Source: DASUXA01 sp036378155 (GTDB lineage: Bacteria; Actinomycetota; Actinomycetes; Mycobacteriales; Micromonosporaceae). From it: 31,991 bases of DNA. The notes under the pieces were generated by a model, which was not told the DNA's origin, ran no database searches, and was given only the letters and a program-made list of their open reading frames with translations. The position numbers and the translations under genes are program-made. Where the stretch lies: assembly GCA_036378155.1 (NCBI GenBank), contig DASUXA010000055.1, positions 1-31,991 on the forward strand, written 5' to 3'. Numbering within the stretch: position 1 is the first letter of the stretch; every line of letters begins with the position of its first letter. Of the stretch, positions 1 through 9,120 are shown piece by piece.

Positions 1-1113
1 GGGGACTTCTCCGCCGCCGAGGACCTGGTGCAGGACGCCGTCGAGGCGGCGCTCACCCACTGGCCGGTGGAGGGCATCCCGGAACGCCCGGACGCCTGGT
101 TGTACACAGTCGCCCGGCGCCGAGGGCTGGACACGCTGCGCCGCCAGAGCCGCCATCGCGACAAACTCGCGCTGGTGCCGTGGCCGTCCGAGCCACGACC
201 CGACGACCGCCTCCGGCTGATCTTCACGTGCTGCCACCCGGCGCTGCCGCGTACCGCCCAGGTCGCCCTCACCCTGCGGGTGGTGTGCGGGCTGACCACG
301 GCGCAGATCGCCAGGGCGTTCCTCATCCCGGAAGGTACGGTCGCGCAGCGGATCACCCGTGCGAAACGGAAGATCAGCGACGCGGGTATCCCCTACCGCA
401 TCCCTGCCGCCGACGAACTCGGCTCCCGGCTCGCCGAGGTCCTCGCCGTGATCTACCTACTGTTCAACGAGGGGTACCTGTCCAGCGGCGGGGACCGCGT
501 CCAGTCCCGGGATCTCGCCGACGACGCGGAGTTCCTCGCCGCCCTGCTGTACCACCTGATGCCGACCGAGCCCGAAGTCGCCGGACTGCTCGCCCTGATC
601 CGTCTGCACCGCGCCAGAGCCGCCGCGCGATTCAACCCCGACGACGAGATCATTCAGCTGCAGTACCAGGACCGGTCCCGATGGGACCGGGACGCCGTCG
701 CCGACGCCTCCCGGCTGATCGTCCGCGCGGCGGCGCACCGGCGACCCGGGCCGTACCAACTCCAGGCGGCGATCGTCGCCTGTCACGCCGAAGCCGAACG
801 GTGGCAGGACACCGACTGGACGCAGATCGTCGTCCTGTACGACATGCTGCTGCATCTGGCGCCGTCGCCGGTGACCCGGCTGCACCGCGCGATCGCCCTG
901 CGGTACGTGGCCGGACCAGCGGCGGCGCTCCTGGAGGTCGACACCCTCGCCGACGAGTTGGACGACTACCACCTGTTCCACGCCACCCGCGCCGAACTCC
1001 TCCGCGACCTCGGCCGCGCTTCCGAGGCGCGACACGCGGACGAACGGGCCCTGGCGCTGACCGCGAACCCGGCCGAACGGTCCCTGCTGCGACAACGCCT
1101 GGCCTGGGCATGA
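1..1113 (+). CDS. ECF-type RNA polymerase sigma factor with C-terminal extension (ECF42-like), 5' end missing
   Basis: The reading frame is open from base 1, and its first residues (GDFSAAEDLVQDAV) are internal to sigma region 2, so the start lies upstream of the window. Region 2 continues through the WLYTVARRR segment. Region 4 follows, with the sigma-70 helix-turn-helix around LTTAQIARAFLIPEGTVAQR. About 230 more residues follow, containing VLAVIYLLFNEGYL and a helical, TPR-like tail ending LLRQRLAWA. This long alpha-helical C-terminus, together with the RLIFTCCHPAL motif, is known from the ECF42 group. In that group the tail is thought to control activity instead of a classical anti-sigma factor. 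ECF42 genes usually sit beside a DGPF/YCII-like gene. None is found downstream, so it may lie upstream. The family call is firm; the regulon is unknown. Confidence 0.9.
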   Translation, partial: GDFSAAEDLVQDAVEAALTHWPVEGIPERPDAWLYTVARRRGLDTLRRQSRHRDKLALVPWPSEPRPDDRLRLIFTCCHPALPRTAQVALTLRVVCGLTTAQIARAFLIPEGTVAQRITRAKRKISDAGIPYRIPAADELGSRLAEVLAVIYLLFNEGYLSSGGDRVQSRDLADDAEFLAALLYHLMPTEPEVAGLLALIRLHRARAAARFNPDDEIIQLQYQDRSRWDRDAVADASRLIVRAAAHRRPGPYQLQAAIVACHAEAERWQDTDWTQIVVLYDMLLHLAPSPVTRLHRAIALRYVAGPAAALLEVDTLADELDDYHLFHATRAELLRDLGRASEARHADERALALTANPAERSLLRQRLAWA

Positions 1114-1207
1114 CGCTCGGGCGCGGCGGGGGCGTGCGGAGCGCGCTCACACCCGGCGGACGAACACGCCGGGTTTGACCTCTGACGCGGCCGATCGCCG
1201 CCCGATG

Positions 1208-1322
1208 TCCTCCGGATCGCCTGCCCCACCACGACGGCGGGGACGAGCAGCCGTCGCCCCTCCTCGATGGCGAGGTGGTGGATGGCCCACACCCGCCGGT
1301 CGTTGCCGTCGATCGCGGCGGG
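1208..1322 (-). pseudogene. Probable remnant of a PIN-domain (VapC-like) protein
   Basis: Read leftward, this stretch encodes IDGNDRRVWAIHHLAIEEG followed by RRLLVPAVVVGQAIRR. It resembles the early part of PIN-domain ribonuclease toxins (acidic strand, an N-D-R-R-[VL]-W helix, then the LVVPA strand). No start codon with a ribosome site lies upstream, because the 3' end of the SH3-like gene is about 20 bases away. Beyond GQAIRR the reading loses PIN similarity in every frame. I infer a decayed fragment of a toxin-antitoxin locus. The match rests on a short motif read by eye. Confidence 0.4.
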
Positions 1323-1343
1323 ATGGCGCCGGGACAGCCGGGT

Positions 1344-1883
1344 TCAGTCGGGCGTGCCGTCGCAGCCGTGGGAGGGCGCCAGTTCCTGTACCGACGCGCG
1401 GTCCACCCAGCCGGTCCGGCCGGTCCGCGCGACCCGTACCCGCGCCCGACCGCCCCGAAGGTCGAGGACCACGGCCTGCTCCCCCGCCGGGAGCGACCGC
1501 CCGTCCAGGGTGACCGCGCAGGTCGGCGCAGGTCCGACCAGGTGTACGACGCCGCGCAGGTAAAAGTCGTCGACCCAGCCGTCGACCGAGGGTCCCTCGG
1601 CGGTGCGCACCTCGAGCCAGGTACCGCGCGTCGCGACGACCCGCGCCAGGGTGCCGTCCGGTACGCGACCGACGGGCGCTCCGTCGCCCGGCCGGTCCCG
1701 GAGTACGACCTGCGGCGTGGCGAGCAGCCCGTGGTCGTCGCGCCCGCTGACCAGTACGAGGTGATATTCGGTACCGCTGTCGGCGGGACCGGCGACCCGG
1801 TGGGGCGCGACCGCCAGGACGACGGCGGTGATCCCGGCAGCCGCCAGTACGCCCGCCAGCGCGGTTCTGACCAGGGGCGTCAC
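1344..1883 (-). CDS. Secreted or membrane-anchored SH3-like domain protein, coupled to the MBL-LTD gene
   Basis: The predicted protein has 179 residues. The GTG start shares a GTGA overlap with the stop of the upstream metallo-beta-lactamase/lamin-tail gene, so translation is probably coupled. The N-terminus (VTPLVRTALAGVLAAAGITA) is a hydrophobic signal or anchor segment. The rest holds two stretches typical of bacterial SH3 folds: one around GTWLEVRTAEG followed by GWVDDFYLRG, and one around RARVRVARTGRTGWVDRASV. Such domains often bind peptidoglycan or other envelope polymers. No catalytic motif is visible. A role as a wall-targeting partner of the upstream enzyme is inferred from the coupling only. 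Confidence 0.75.
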   Translation of the reverse strand: MTPLVRTALAGVLAAAGITAVVLAVAPHRVAGPADSGTEYHLVLVSGRDDHGLLATPQVVLRDRPGDGAPVGRVPDGTLARVVATRGTWLEVRTAEGPSVDGWVDDFYLRGVVHLVGPAPTCAVTLDGRSLPAGEQAVVLDLRGGRARVRVARTGRTGWVDRASVQELAPSHGCDGTPD

Positions 1884-3613
1884 GGGCAGGTGGTCGGGTT
1901 GGGCGTGCCCTTCGTGACGTTCGTCGAGATCGTGCCGCACCAGGTTCCGCCGTCGCCGACACGGTGGAAGACCTTGTCGTACTGGCTCGACCCGAGCGAG
2001 TACGAGTAGGTGTCGTACACCGTCTCCACCCCGCTCGCGATCTTCAGGAACCGCACCGACTCCGACCCGGTGTTGTTGAGGAACCCGGACGAGAAGTCCA
2101 TCACCCACCGACCGCCGGCGGGGATGGTGGTGCCTGCGGGGATCTGCTTCGGCGAACCGCCGCCCCCTGCCACGTCGTCGATGTAGTACCCGCTCACGTC
2201 GACCGTGGACGACGTCGGGTTGTACAACTCGACCCACTCGGTACCGCCGGACGACGGCGCCATCAGGAATTCGTTGATCCTGACCTGGCTCGGGTCGCCG
2301 GTGCTCCCGCCGCCGCCGCTCGTCCGGGTGGTGTACGTCCGGGTACCCGCGTCGTAGTCCACCGTGAACCCGCTGCCCCCGCCCGTGGTGGCCAGGTGGA
2401 CCGTGCCGTTGTGGTTGAAGGTGCCCGAGTAGTCGATCGGCGCGCCCGTCGCGTCGACGTCGTCGCACGGGTTGTTGGCGAGGTAGATGTCGGCGCCCAC
2501 GCTGCGGAACGCGTTGAGCACCCGGTTGCCGGGGTGGCCGTAGGAGTTCACGCCGCACGAGATGAAGCCGACCTGCGGGTCGGTGGAGGTGATGTACGCG
2601 TCGGACGACGAGTGGGCAGAGCCGTGGTGGTTGGCACGCAGCGCGTTGACGGTGCCCATCTTCCCGGTGAGCAGCGCCTCGATGTTGTTGTACGTGTAGC
2701 CGTTGGCGCTGGTGGAGTACTCGCCGTCGCTGTCGCCGGCGGTCGCGTACACGAACGGACCGAACGTCGTGCGCAACCCGATCGAGTAGTCGTTCTCGCT
2801 GGGCGGCGTCGGGTCGCCGGTGTGGTCGCCGCTGACCGGCGTGACCCCGTCCGCCTGCATGACGTCCTTCGCGTTCGCCTCGACGACCACCGAGGTCACG
2901 CCGGTACCGAGGTCGAGCGACGGCCACGCCGCCGAGTTGGTGATCCGCAGCACCTTGCCGTCGATGTTCGCCCGGTCGGACTGCCCTGACGGCCCGTACA
3001 GCCAGCAGATCCAGCGCTTCGCCGTGGTCGACGTGGTACCCGCGTTGTGCCACGCGGTCTCGGTGCTCGGCGCGCTCGACGTACCGACGTCGCAGTCGTG
3101 GTCGCCGTTGCTGTCCGTCCACACGCCACCGTCGTGGTCGATCAGTTGACCGACGGTGAACCCGAACCCGCCGAGCGAGGTCGGCGTGAGCAACTGGTAC
3201 AGCCCGTTGCCGTACTTCGTGGTGTCGTTCGGGTTTCCGGCGTACCCGATGTGGTCGAGGTGGTGGTGCGAGGCCATCACGTAGTCCAGGTGTACCGGCC
3301 CGGACGAGATCCCGCAGATGGCGCGGATCTGGCTGGCGACGCGCCCGGCGTTGGAGTTGGTCGTCGAGTTGAACGCGGTCTCGCCCAGGTCGATGAGCAG
3401 CGTCCGGCCGGTCGGTCCGACGACGAGCTGCGAGTCGCCTTGTTCCACGTCGAACCAGTAGATGTTCAGCTCGCCCTGCCGCCACGTGCCGTTGGTGGAG
3501 CAGTGCGGGGCGTCGGGTACCGCCGCCGTCGCGACCGGCGCGTTGAGCAGCGAGGTGGCGGCCGCGACGAGCGCGACGCCCAGCAGCAGGACGGCGAGAC
3601 GGGGACGGTACAC
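1880..3613 (-). CDS. Secreted ComEC-like metallo-beta-lactamase hydrolase with C-terminal lamin-tail domain
   Basis: The predicted protein has 577 residues. The chosen GTG start lies 7 bases after GGAG and opens a clean signal peptide (MYRPRLAVLLLGVALVAAA, then ...NAPVATA before AVPDAPHC). Longer readings of the frame lack a ribosome site. Residues about 45-400 form an MBL fold of the ComEC/Rec2 type: FDVEQGDSQLVV, LLIDLGE, the metal motif HHHLDH at 116-121, then GDSDGEY and ANHHGSAHSSS. After a Gly/Ser linker, residues about 443-577 form a lamin-tail domain (VRINEFLMAP, TEWVELYNP, GYYIDDVAGG). Related MBL domains hydrolyse phosphodiesters, and lamin-tail domains often accompany secreted nucleases, so an extracellular nuclease is plausible but unproven. 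It forms an operon with the SH3-like gene and is divergent from the chitinase. Confidence 0.9.
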   Translation of the reverse strand: MYRPRLAVLLLGVALVAAATSLLNAPVATAAVPDAPHCSTNGTWRQGELNIYWFDVEQGDSQLVVGPTGRTLLIDLGETAFNSTTNSNAGRVASQIRAICGISSGPVHLDYVMASHHHLDHIGYAGNPNDTTKYGNGLYQLLTPTSLGGFGFTVGQLIDHDGGVWTDSNGDHDCDVGTSSAPSTETAWHNAGTTSTTAKRWICWLYGPSGQSDRANIDGKVLRITNSAAWPSLDLGTGVTSVVVEANAKDVMQADGVTPVSGDHTGDPTPPSENDYSIGLRTTFGPFVYATAGDSDGEYSTSANGYTYNNIEALLTGKMGTVNALRANHHGSAHSSSDAYITSTDPQVGFISCGVNSYGHPGNRVLNAFRSVGADIYLANNPCDDVDATGAPIDYSGTFNHNGTVHLATTGGGSGFTVDYDAGTRTYTTRTSGGGGSTGDPSQVRINEFLMAPSSGGTEWVELYNPTSSTVDVSGYYIDDVAGGGGSPKQIPAGTTIPAGGRWVMDFSSGFLNNTGSESVRFLKIASGVETVYDTYSYSLGSSQYDKVFHRVGDGGTWCGTISTNVTKGTPNPTTCP

Positions 3614-3665
3614 GTCGGACTCCAAAGGTCTCTGACCACGCGCGACGGCCTCCCGCGCTGGCCAG

Positions 3666-3694
3666 ATCCTTGCACTGCCGGCCGTCGATGTGAA
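3666..3694 (-). promoter_or_regulatory. Candidate promoter of the MBL-LTD operon with an inverted repeat over the -35 box
   Basis: On the minus strand TTCACA and AAGGAT are separated by exactly 17 bases, each one mismatch from TTGACA and TAGGAT. The likely transcript start is about 45 bases before the GTG. The -35 box lies inside TGTGAAGAGGTCACA (3689-3703), a TGTGA/TCACA inverted repeat with a 5-base spacer. It resembles a CRP-type site, but the classical spacer is 6 bases, so the regulator is uncertain. Confidence 0.45.
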
Positions 3695-3739
3695 GAGGTC
3701 ACACGCGCACCGGACGCCGCCGATCGGATCGCCGATGTA

Positions 3740-3773
3740 TTGACGAGGGCCAGCACAGTGAGTACCTTCACTG
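3740..3773 (+). promoter_or_regulatory. Candidate chitinase promoter with an inverted repeat across the -10 box
   Basis: TTGACG (3740-3745) and TACCTT (3763-3768) have a 17-base spacer and lie about 60 bases before the chitinase start. The -10 box sits in the centre of CAGTGAGTACCTTCACTG (3756-3773), a perfect 6-base inverted repeat, a typical place for a repressor. Downstream, an AT-rich stretch GGAAGGTTTCTTAACAG (3781-3797) precedes the ribosome site GGAG. I see no classical DasR-type palindrome. Confidence 0.45.
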
Positions 3774-3827
3774 CCCAACGGGAAGGTTTCTTAACAGTTA
3801 GCTTCGGACCCCCTGCTTGGAGCACAC

Positions 3828-6104
<2,277 letters not shown>

Positions 6105-6118
6105 CCCGCCACCACATG

Positions 6119-6150
6119 CGCCGCCGGTCACCACAAGGTGACCGGCGGCG
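6119..6150. terminator. Bidirectional hairpin terminator between the chitinase and amaP
   Basis: A perfect 14-base-pair GC-rich stem with an ACAA loop lies 14 bases after the chitinase stop. It is about 75 bases beyond the end of the leftward amaP gene. There is no T-run, as is common for terminators in actinomycetes. Confidence 0.75.
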
Positions 6151-6226
6151 TGCGGTCGGGGTTGGATGCGTCGCGAAGGGATCCAGCCTGATCGCCCGGA
6201 GCGACGCGCCGGCCCCGACCGCGACG

Positions 6227-6871
6227 TCAGCGCACGTCGCGCCGGGTACGCCTGGGCAGCACCAGGTCGATCCGGGTGGGCACGGCGTCGACACCCAGCG
6301 CGCTTCGCGCGTGGCGGATCGCCTGATCCTCCACGCGCTGCCGGATCTCGCCTGCGCCGACCCGCCCGTCCAGCGTCACGACCAGCGTCATGCGCGGATA
6401 GGTCGGGGTACCGCTGAGCCGCGCCCGGGCGCGGCTGACCCCACGGTACGACTCGATCTCCTCCTCGACCGCGTCGGTGACCGCTTTGCCGTTCAGGTAC
6501 GTCAGTCCGTCCCGGCCGCCCGGTCGCAGGTCGATCTCGCGGAGCCGGTTGGTACGGAACTGTGCGATCAGCCACCACAGCGCGAGCAGCGCGACGACGA
6601 AGGTGAACGCGGCGAGCGCCGGCCAGAACCAGGCGTGCTGGGCGGCGTACCGGGAAACTCGTGCCGGGATCACGACGTGGGTCCGGAACGCCGAGCCGAA
6701 CACGCCGAACCCGGCGGCCAGCCCGGCGGCTCCCGCGAGCAGCAGAAGCAGACCGATCAGTCCGATGATGACGCGATTGGCGCGTACCACGCGGGGCGCG
6801 CGGGTGCGCGGCGGCAGCGTCGGGCGGGGCTGGATGACCTGCGTGGTGGTGTCCGTGACCGAGGTGCTCAC
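6227..6871 (-). CDS. amaP: AmaP-like alkaline-shock membrane anchor protein
   Basis: The predicted protein has 214 residues. The GTG start (VSTSVTDTTTQVIQ) shares a GTGA overlap with the stop of the preceding DUF6286-like gene. A charged cytoplasmic leader is followed by two membrane helices: about residues 34-56 (VIIGLIGLLLLLAGAAGLAA) and about 80-100 (WFWPALAAFTFVVALLALWW). A soluble alpha/beta C-terminal domain follows (LREIDLRPGGRDGLTYLNGK). Two transmembrane segments plus a DUF322-like C-terminus fit AmaP, which anchors Asp23 proteins to the membrane. The gene is the last of a six-gene leftward operon containing two Asp23 genes, which supports the call. The leader contains TTTQVI, like phosphothreonine motifs elsewhere in the window. 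Confidence 0.8.
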   Translation of the reverse strand: MSTSVTDTTTQVIQPRPTLPPRTRAPRVVRANRVIIGLIGLLLLLAGAAGLAAGFGVFGSAFRTHVVIPARVSRYAAQHAWFWPALAAFTFVVALLALWWLIAQFRTNRLREIDLRPGGRDGLTYLNGKAVTDAVEEEIESYRGVSRARARLSGTPTYPRMTLVVTLDGRVGAGEIRQRVEDQAIRHARSALGVDAVPTRIDLVLPRRTRRDVR

Positions 6872-7407
6872 TCCCGCTCCTCCCGGTGCGACAACGTCAG
6901 GCGCAGTCGTGGCGGTCGGGTCAGGTGCAGCGCGTCGAGCGCGTCCGTCAGTTCGCGGCGCAGCCGTTGCTCGAGGTCGCCCGGGTCGCGCAGCCGGGTA
7001 CGGGCGCGCACCTTGGCGCGTCTGCGCCGTACCCGCGTCTTCGCCTCGGCGACCCCCGCCACCGACGTCGCGACCCGGCTCAGCGCGTGACCGAGGCTGC
7101 GCCGCGAAATGCCGGTGACCACGCCCGCGGTACTGCCGGACATGGTCAGCAGACCGGGTCGCCGCGGCTTGAGCTCGAGCAGCAGCAGGATCAGCCCGAC
7201 GGCGGCGACGATAGCGCTGATCACCCGGACCGGAGTGGAGTCCCATACGTGCTGGTGCAGGTACCGGTTCGGCGACTCGTACGGCAGCACCAGGTGACCC
7301 GAGTGCCCGAGCCCCTTGGTCCAGATCACTTCGACTGTGGTGAGCACACCCAGCCCGAACAGGACGATGCTGAGGATGATCGCGACGATACGGTCGAAGA
7401 CCCGCAT
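6868..7407 (-). CDS. DUF6286-like membrane protein of the Asp23 operon
   Basis: The predicted protein has 179 residues. The ATG directly abuts the TAG stop of the preceding Asp23 gene. The N-terminal helix (IVAIILSIVLFGLGVLTTVE) is followed by a short extracytoplasmic loop and a second helix (ISAIVAAVGLILLLLEL). A basic cytoplasmic domain follows, rich in Arg (KTRVRRRRAKVRARTRL), with a strand-helix ending like the C-terminal domain of AmaP (LRLTLSHREERE). This arrangement matches proteins annotated DUF6286 next to Asp23 genes in actinomycetes. Its biochemical role is unknown. I infer a second membrane partner for Asp23 proteins. Confidence 0.7.
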   Translation of the reverse strand: MRVFDRIVAIILSIVLFGLGVLTTVEVIWTKGLGHSGHLVLPYESPNRYLHQHVWDSTPVRVISAIVAAVGLILLLLELKPRRPGLLTMSGSTAGVVTGISRRSLGHALSRVATSVAGVAEAKTRVRRRRAKVRARTRLRDPGDLEQRLRRELTDALDALHLTRPPRLRLTLSHREERE

Positions 7408-7932
7408 CTACCTCACCCGCCTCGCTCGCGGCCCGTACGAGGTGGGCAGCCCGGCGACCTCGATGTCCACTTCGGCTACCCGCAGGGACGTCAGTTCGAC
7501 GAGCCGCGCCGCGACGTGGTCGCGGACCTGCTGGGTGACCTCGGGTACCGGCGCCGGCCAGACCACCGACATGGTGATCCGTACCGTCGCGATGTCCCCG
7601 TCGACCATCGCGGATACCCGTGCCGACGTGCGGGAACGCCTCCGCCCCACGCCGAGCACCTGCCGGGACACCCCGGTGGCGTACTCGATCTCCGATACCG
7701 CCTGGGTCGCGATCTTCTCGACGACCCGCTCCGCGAGGTCGAGGGAGCCCCGCGCCTCGGCAGGGGGCAGACCGTCGCCGTCCGGCAGTGCCGGCGGTAC
7801 TCCCCCGCCGCCGGGCGCGGACGCGCCGGTACCGCCGGGCGCGGACGCGCCGGTGCCGCCCGGCTCGGTGGGTGTCGTCCCGCCCGGCGCACCGGGCTCG
7901 CCGCCGAGGGGGACGGTGGTCGCCTCGCTCAC
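7408..7932 (-). CDS. Asp23/Gls24 family envelope stress protein, Pro/Gly-rich N-terminus
   Basis: The predicted protein has 174 residues. It starts at a GTG in a GTGA overlap with the stop of the small membrane protein gene. The first 60 residues are a low-complexity Gly/Pro/Thr tail with a tandem PGGTGASA repeat. The Asp23 domain follows (LAERVVEKIATQAVSEIEY, ...RVSAMVDGDIATVRITMSV, ...VRDHVAARLVELTSLRVAEV). Asp23 proteins form membrane-associated clusters through AmaP and protect against envelope and alkaline stress in Firmicutes. The actinobacterial role is less well known. It is the second Asp23 paralogue in the same operon and is longer and more basic than the first. Confidence 0.85.
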   Translation of the reverse strand: MSEATTVPLGGEPGAPGGTTPTEPGGTGASAPGGTGASAPGGGGVPPALPDGDGLPPAEARGSLDLAERVVEKIATQAVSEIEYATGVSRQVLGVGRRRSRTSARVSAMVDGDIATVRITMSVVWPAPVPEVTQQVRDHVAARLVELTSLRVAEVDIEVAGLPTSYGPRARRVR

Positions 7933-8114
7933 CGGCGTCCGCGCCCGCTGCCGCTGAGGTACGCGCGTACGTCGACGTCGCGGTCGACGAGCAGCCCGAT
8001 CAGGAAGCCGGCCGCGCCGACGACGAGCACGATGATGAAGGCGGTGAACCCGCCGAACGCCCCGGCGAAGCCGAGGGCGGCGCCGAAGAGCAGCCCGATG
8101 ATGCTGGCCGGCAT
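7929..8114 (-). CDS. Small two-helix membrane protein (DUF2273-like) of the Asp23 operon
   Basis: The predicted protein has 61 residues: MPASIIGLLFGAALGFAGA, then FTAFIIVLVVGAAGFLIGLL, then a basic tail DRDVDVRAYLSG. Another ATG four codons upstream (8126) is possible. The chosen ATG is preceded by GGGAG at proper spacing, while the upstream one has no clear ribosome site. Small integral membrane proteins of this size and shape (DUF2273) are regular members of Asp23 operons, which is the main reason for the call. The stop overlaps the next gene by GTGA. Confidence 0.75.
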   Translation of the reverse strand: MPASIIGLLFGAALGFAGAFGGFTAFIIVLVVGAAGFLIGLLVDRDVDVRAYLSGSGRGRR

Positions 8115-8126
8115 GCTGTCTCCCAT

Positions 8127-8198
8127 CCCGTGACCCGGATCGTGTCCAGGTCGTCGATCACAGCCCCGTGACCTGGCTGGTGTCCAGGTCGTCGATGA
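8127..8198. repeat. Imperfect tandem duplication at the 3' end of an Asp23-operon gene
   Basis: Bases 8127-8160 and 8165-8198 match at 30 of 34 positions with a 38-base period. The right copy encodes the end of the upstream gene (VIDDLDTSQVTGL and stop). The left copy lies beyond that stop, in the short gap before the small membrane protein gene, and would read VIDDLDTIRVTGWE in another phase. It now supplies the spacer with the next ribosome site. Confidence 0.8.
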
Positions 8199-8445
8199 CG
8201 ACGGTGAGCGGTACCTCGCCGGCTACCCGGGCGACGGCGCGGCGCACCTGAGCGTCGATCTCGTGCACCGTCGGACCCCACGTGCCGACGACGTGCACCT
8301 CCACGCTGGACGTACCGTCGTCGCGCACCGCGACGCCGACGACCCGACGGCCCGGCAGATATGTGGCGACCTGGTCGGACAGGCTGGCGACAGCCGGGCA
8401 GTCGAGGACCGCCCGGGCGATCGCGTCGGGGTCCGGCCCGTTCAC
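8158..8445 (-). CDS. Small Asp23-operon protein, probable truncated Asp23-like fold
   Basis: The predicted protein has 95 residues. It starts at GTG in a GTGA overlap with the stop of the first Asp23 gene. The order helix (AIARAVLDCPAVASLS), strand (VVGVAVRDDGTSSVEVHVVG), helix (VHEIDAQVRRAVARVAG), strand (PLTVVIDDLD) resembles a compact Asp23 core without its tail. I do not recognise a named family with certainty. Position and coupling support a partner of the Asp23 proteins. The last 13 codons are part of a tandem DNA duplication. Confidence 0.75.
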   Translation of the reverse strand: MNGPDPDAIARAVLDCPAVASLSDQVATYLPGRRVVGVAVRDDGTSSVEVHVVGTWGPTVHEIDAQVRRAVARVAGEVPLTVVIDDLDTSQVTGL

Positions 8446-8888
8446 TGCACGCGCGTGGTTTCTTGATCCTGCTGGTCGTCGCCCGGCAGGTGGACGTCGT
8501 CGACGTTGATGTTGACCTCGACCACGGTCAGCCCGGTCATCCGCTCCACCCGGTTGATGACGTTGCGTCGCAGGCCCTGAGCCAGATCGGTGATCGACAC
8601 CCCGTAGTCCACGACTACCTGCAGGTCGACGGCGGCTTCCTTCTCGCCGACCTCGACAGCCACCCCCTGCGTGACGTTGGGGCCGCTGGAGCCGGGGATC
8701 CGCTCCCGGATCGCGCCCATCGTCCGCGCTGTACCGCCGCCGAGGTCGTACACCCCGGGTACCTCGCGCGCGGCGACCCCGGCGATCTTCTGCACCACGG
8801 CATCGGCGATCGTCGTCTTGCCGTGCTCGGATTCCAGTTCGCCGCGCTGCCTGGTCTGCCCTGGGCTGGTCTGGGTGGGACTGCTCAT
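8442..8888 (-). CDS. Asp23/Gls24 family envelope stress response protein
   Basis: The predicted protein has 148 residues and is the first gene of the leftward operon. The ATG follows GAAAGAAGG by 6 bases. After a polar tail of about 17 residues, the Asp23 domain begins at LESEHGKTTIADAVVQKIAG. It continues through REVPGVYDLGGG, GVAVEVGEKEAAVDLQVVV, YGVSITDLAQGLRRNVI and MTGLTVVEVNINVDDVHLP, which is nearly the full family consensus. The length is normal. The tail QQDQETTRVQ is polar. It probably forms membrane-proximal assemblies with AmaP, encoded last in the operon. The stop overlaps the next start by GTGA. Confidence 0.93.
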   Translation of the reverse strand: MSSPTQTSPGQTRQRGELESEHGKTTIADAVVQKIAGVAAREVPGVYDLGGGTARTMGAIRERIPGSSGPNVTQGVAVEVGEKEAAVDLQVVVDYGVSITDLAQGLRRNVINRVERMTGLTVVEVNINVDDVHLPGDDQQDQETTRVQ

Positions 8889-9120
8889 CGCAGGCCTTCT
8901 TTCCTGGTCGCCAAATGCCCTCTACCGAGGCATACCTACTCGAATCCGGAATTTACCCTAGGAATAGGAGCCAAGAGGGCAGGTCACGCGAGATGGTCCG
9001 CCGGGACCTCCGGCCGGCCGCGAGGGGCGTTCGGCCCTGCGTACGACCCCGCGATCGGCCGCACAGTGAGGGATGGCGCTCCGGTCGCGGAGCCCGCTGC
9101 TAGCCGAGGGAGGTAGGGCT
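8889..9120. promoter_or_regulatory. Shared divergent control region of the Asp23 and PspA operons
   Basis: This 232-base region separates the two stress operons. It has an unusually AT-rich patch at about 8935-8970 (for example GAATTTACCC read from the Asp23 side as GGGTAAATTC). On the minus strand GGGTAA lies 65 bases before the Asp23 start and looks like the -10 box of SigB-type stress promoters, but a matching -35 box is not convincing. The rightward gene has a strong ribosome site (GAGGGAGGT) at its end. No clear operator was found. Confidence 0.35.

Noticed and set aside
3689..3703. Classical CRP site
   Set aside because: The TGTGA/TCACA arms are separated by 5 rather than 6 bases, so it is listed only as an inverted repeat.
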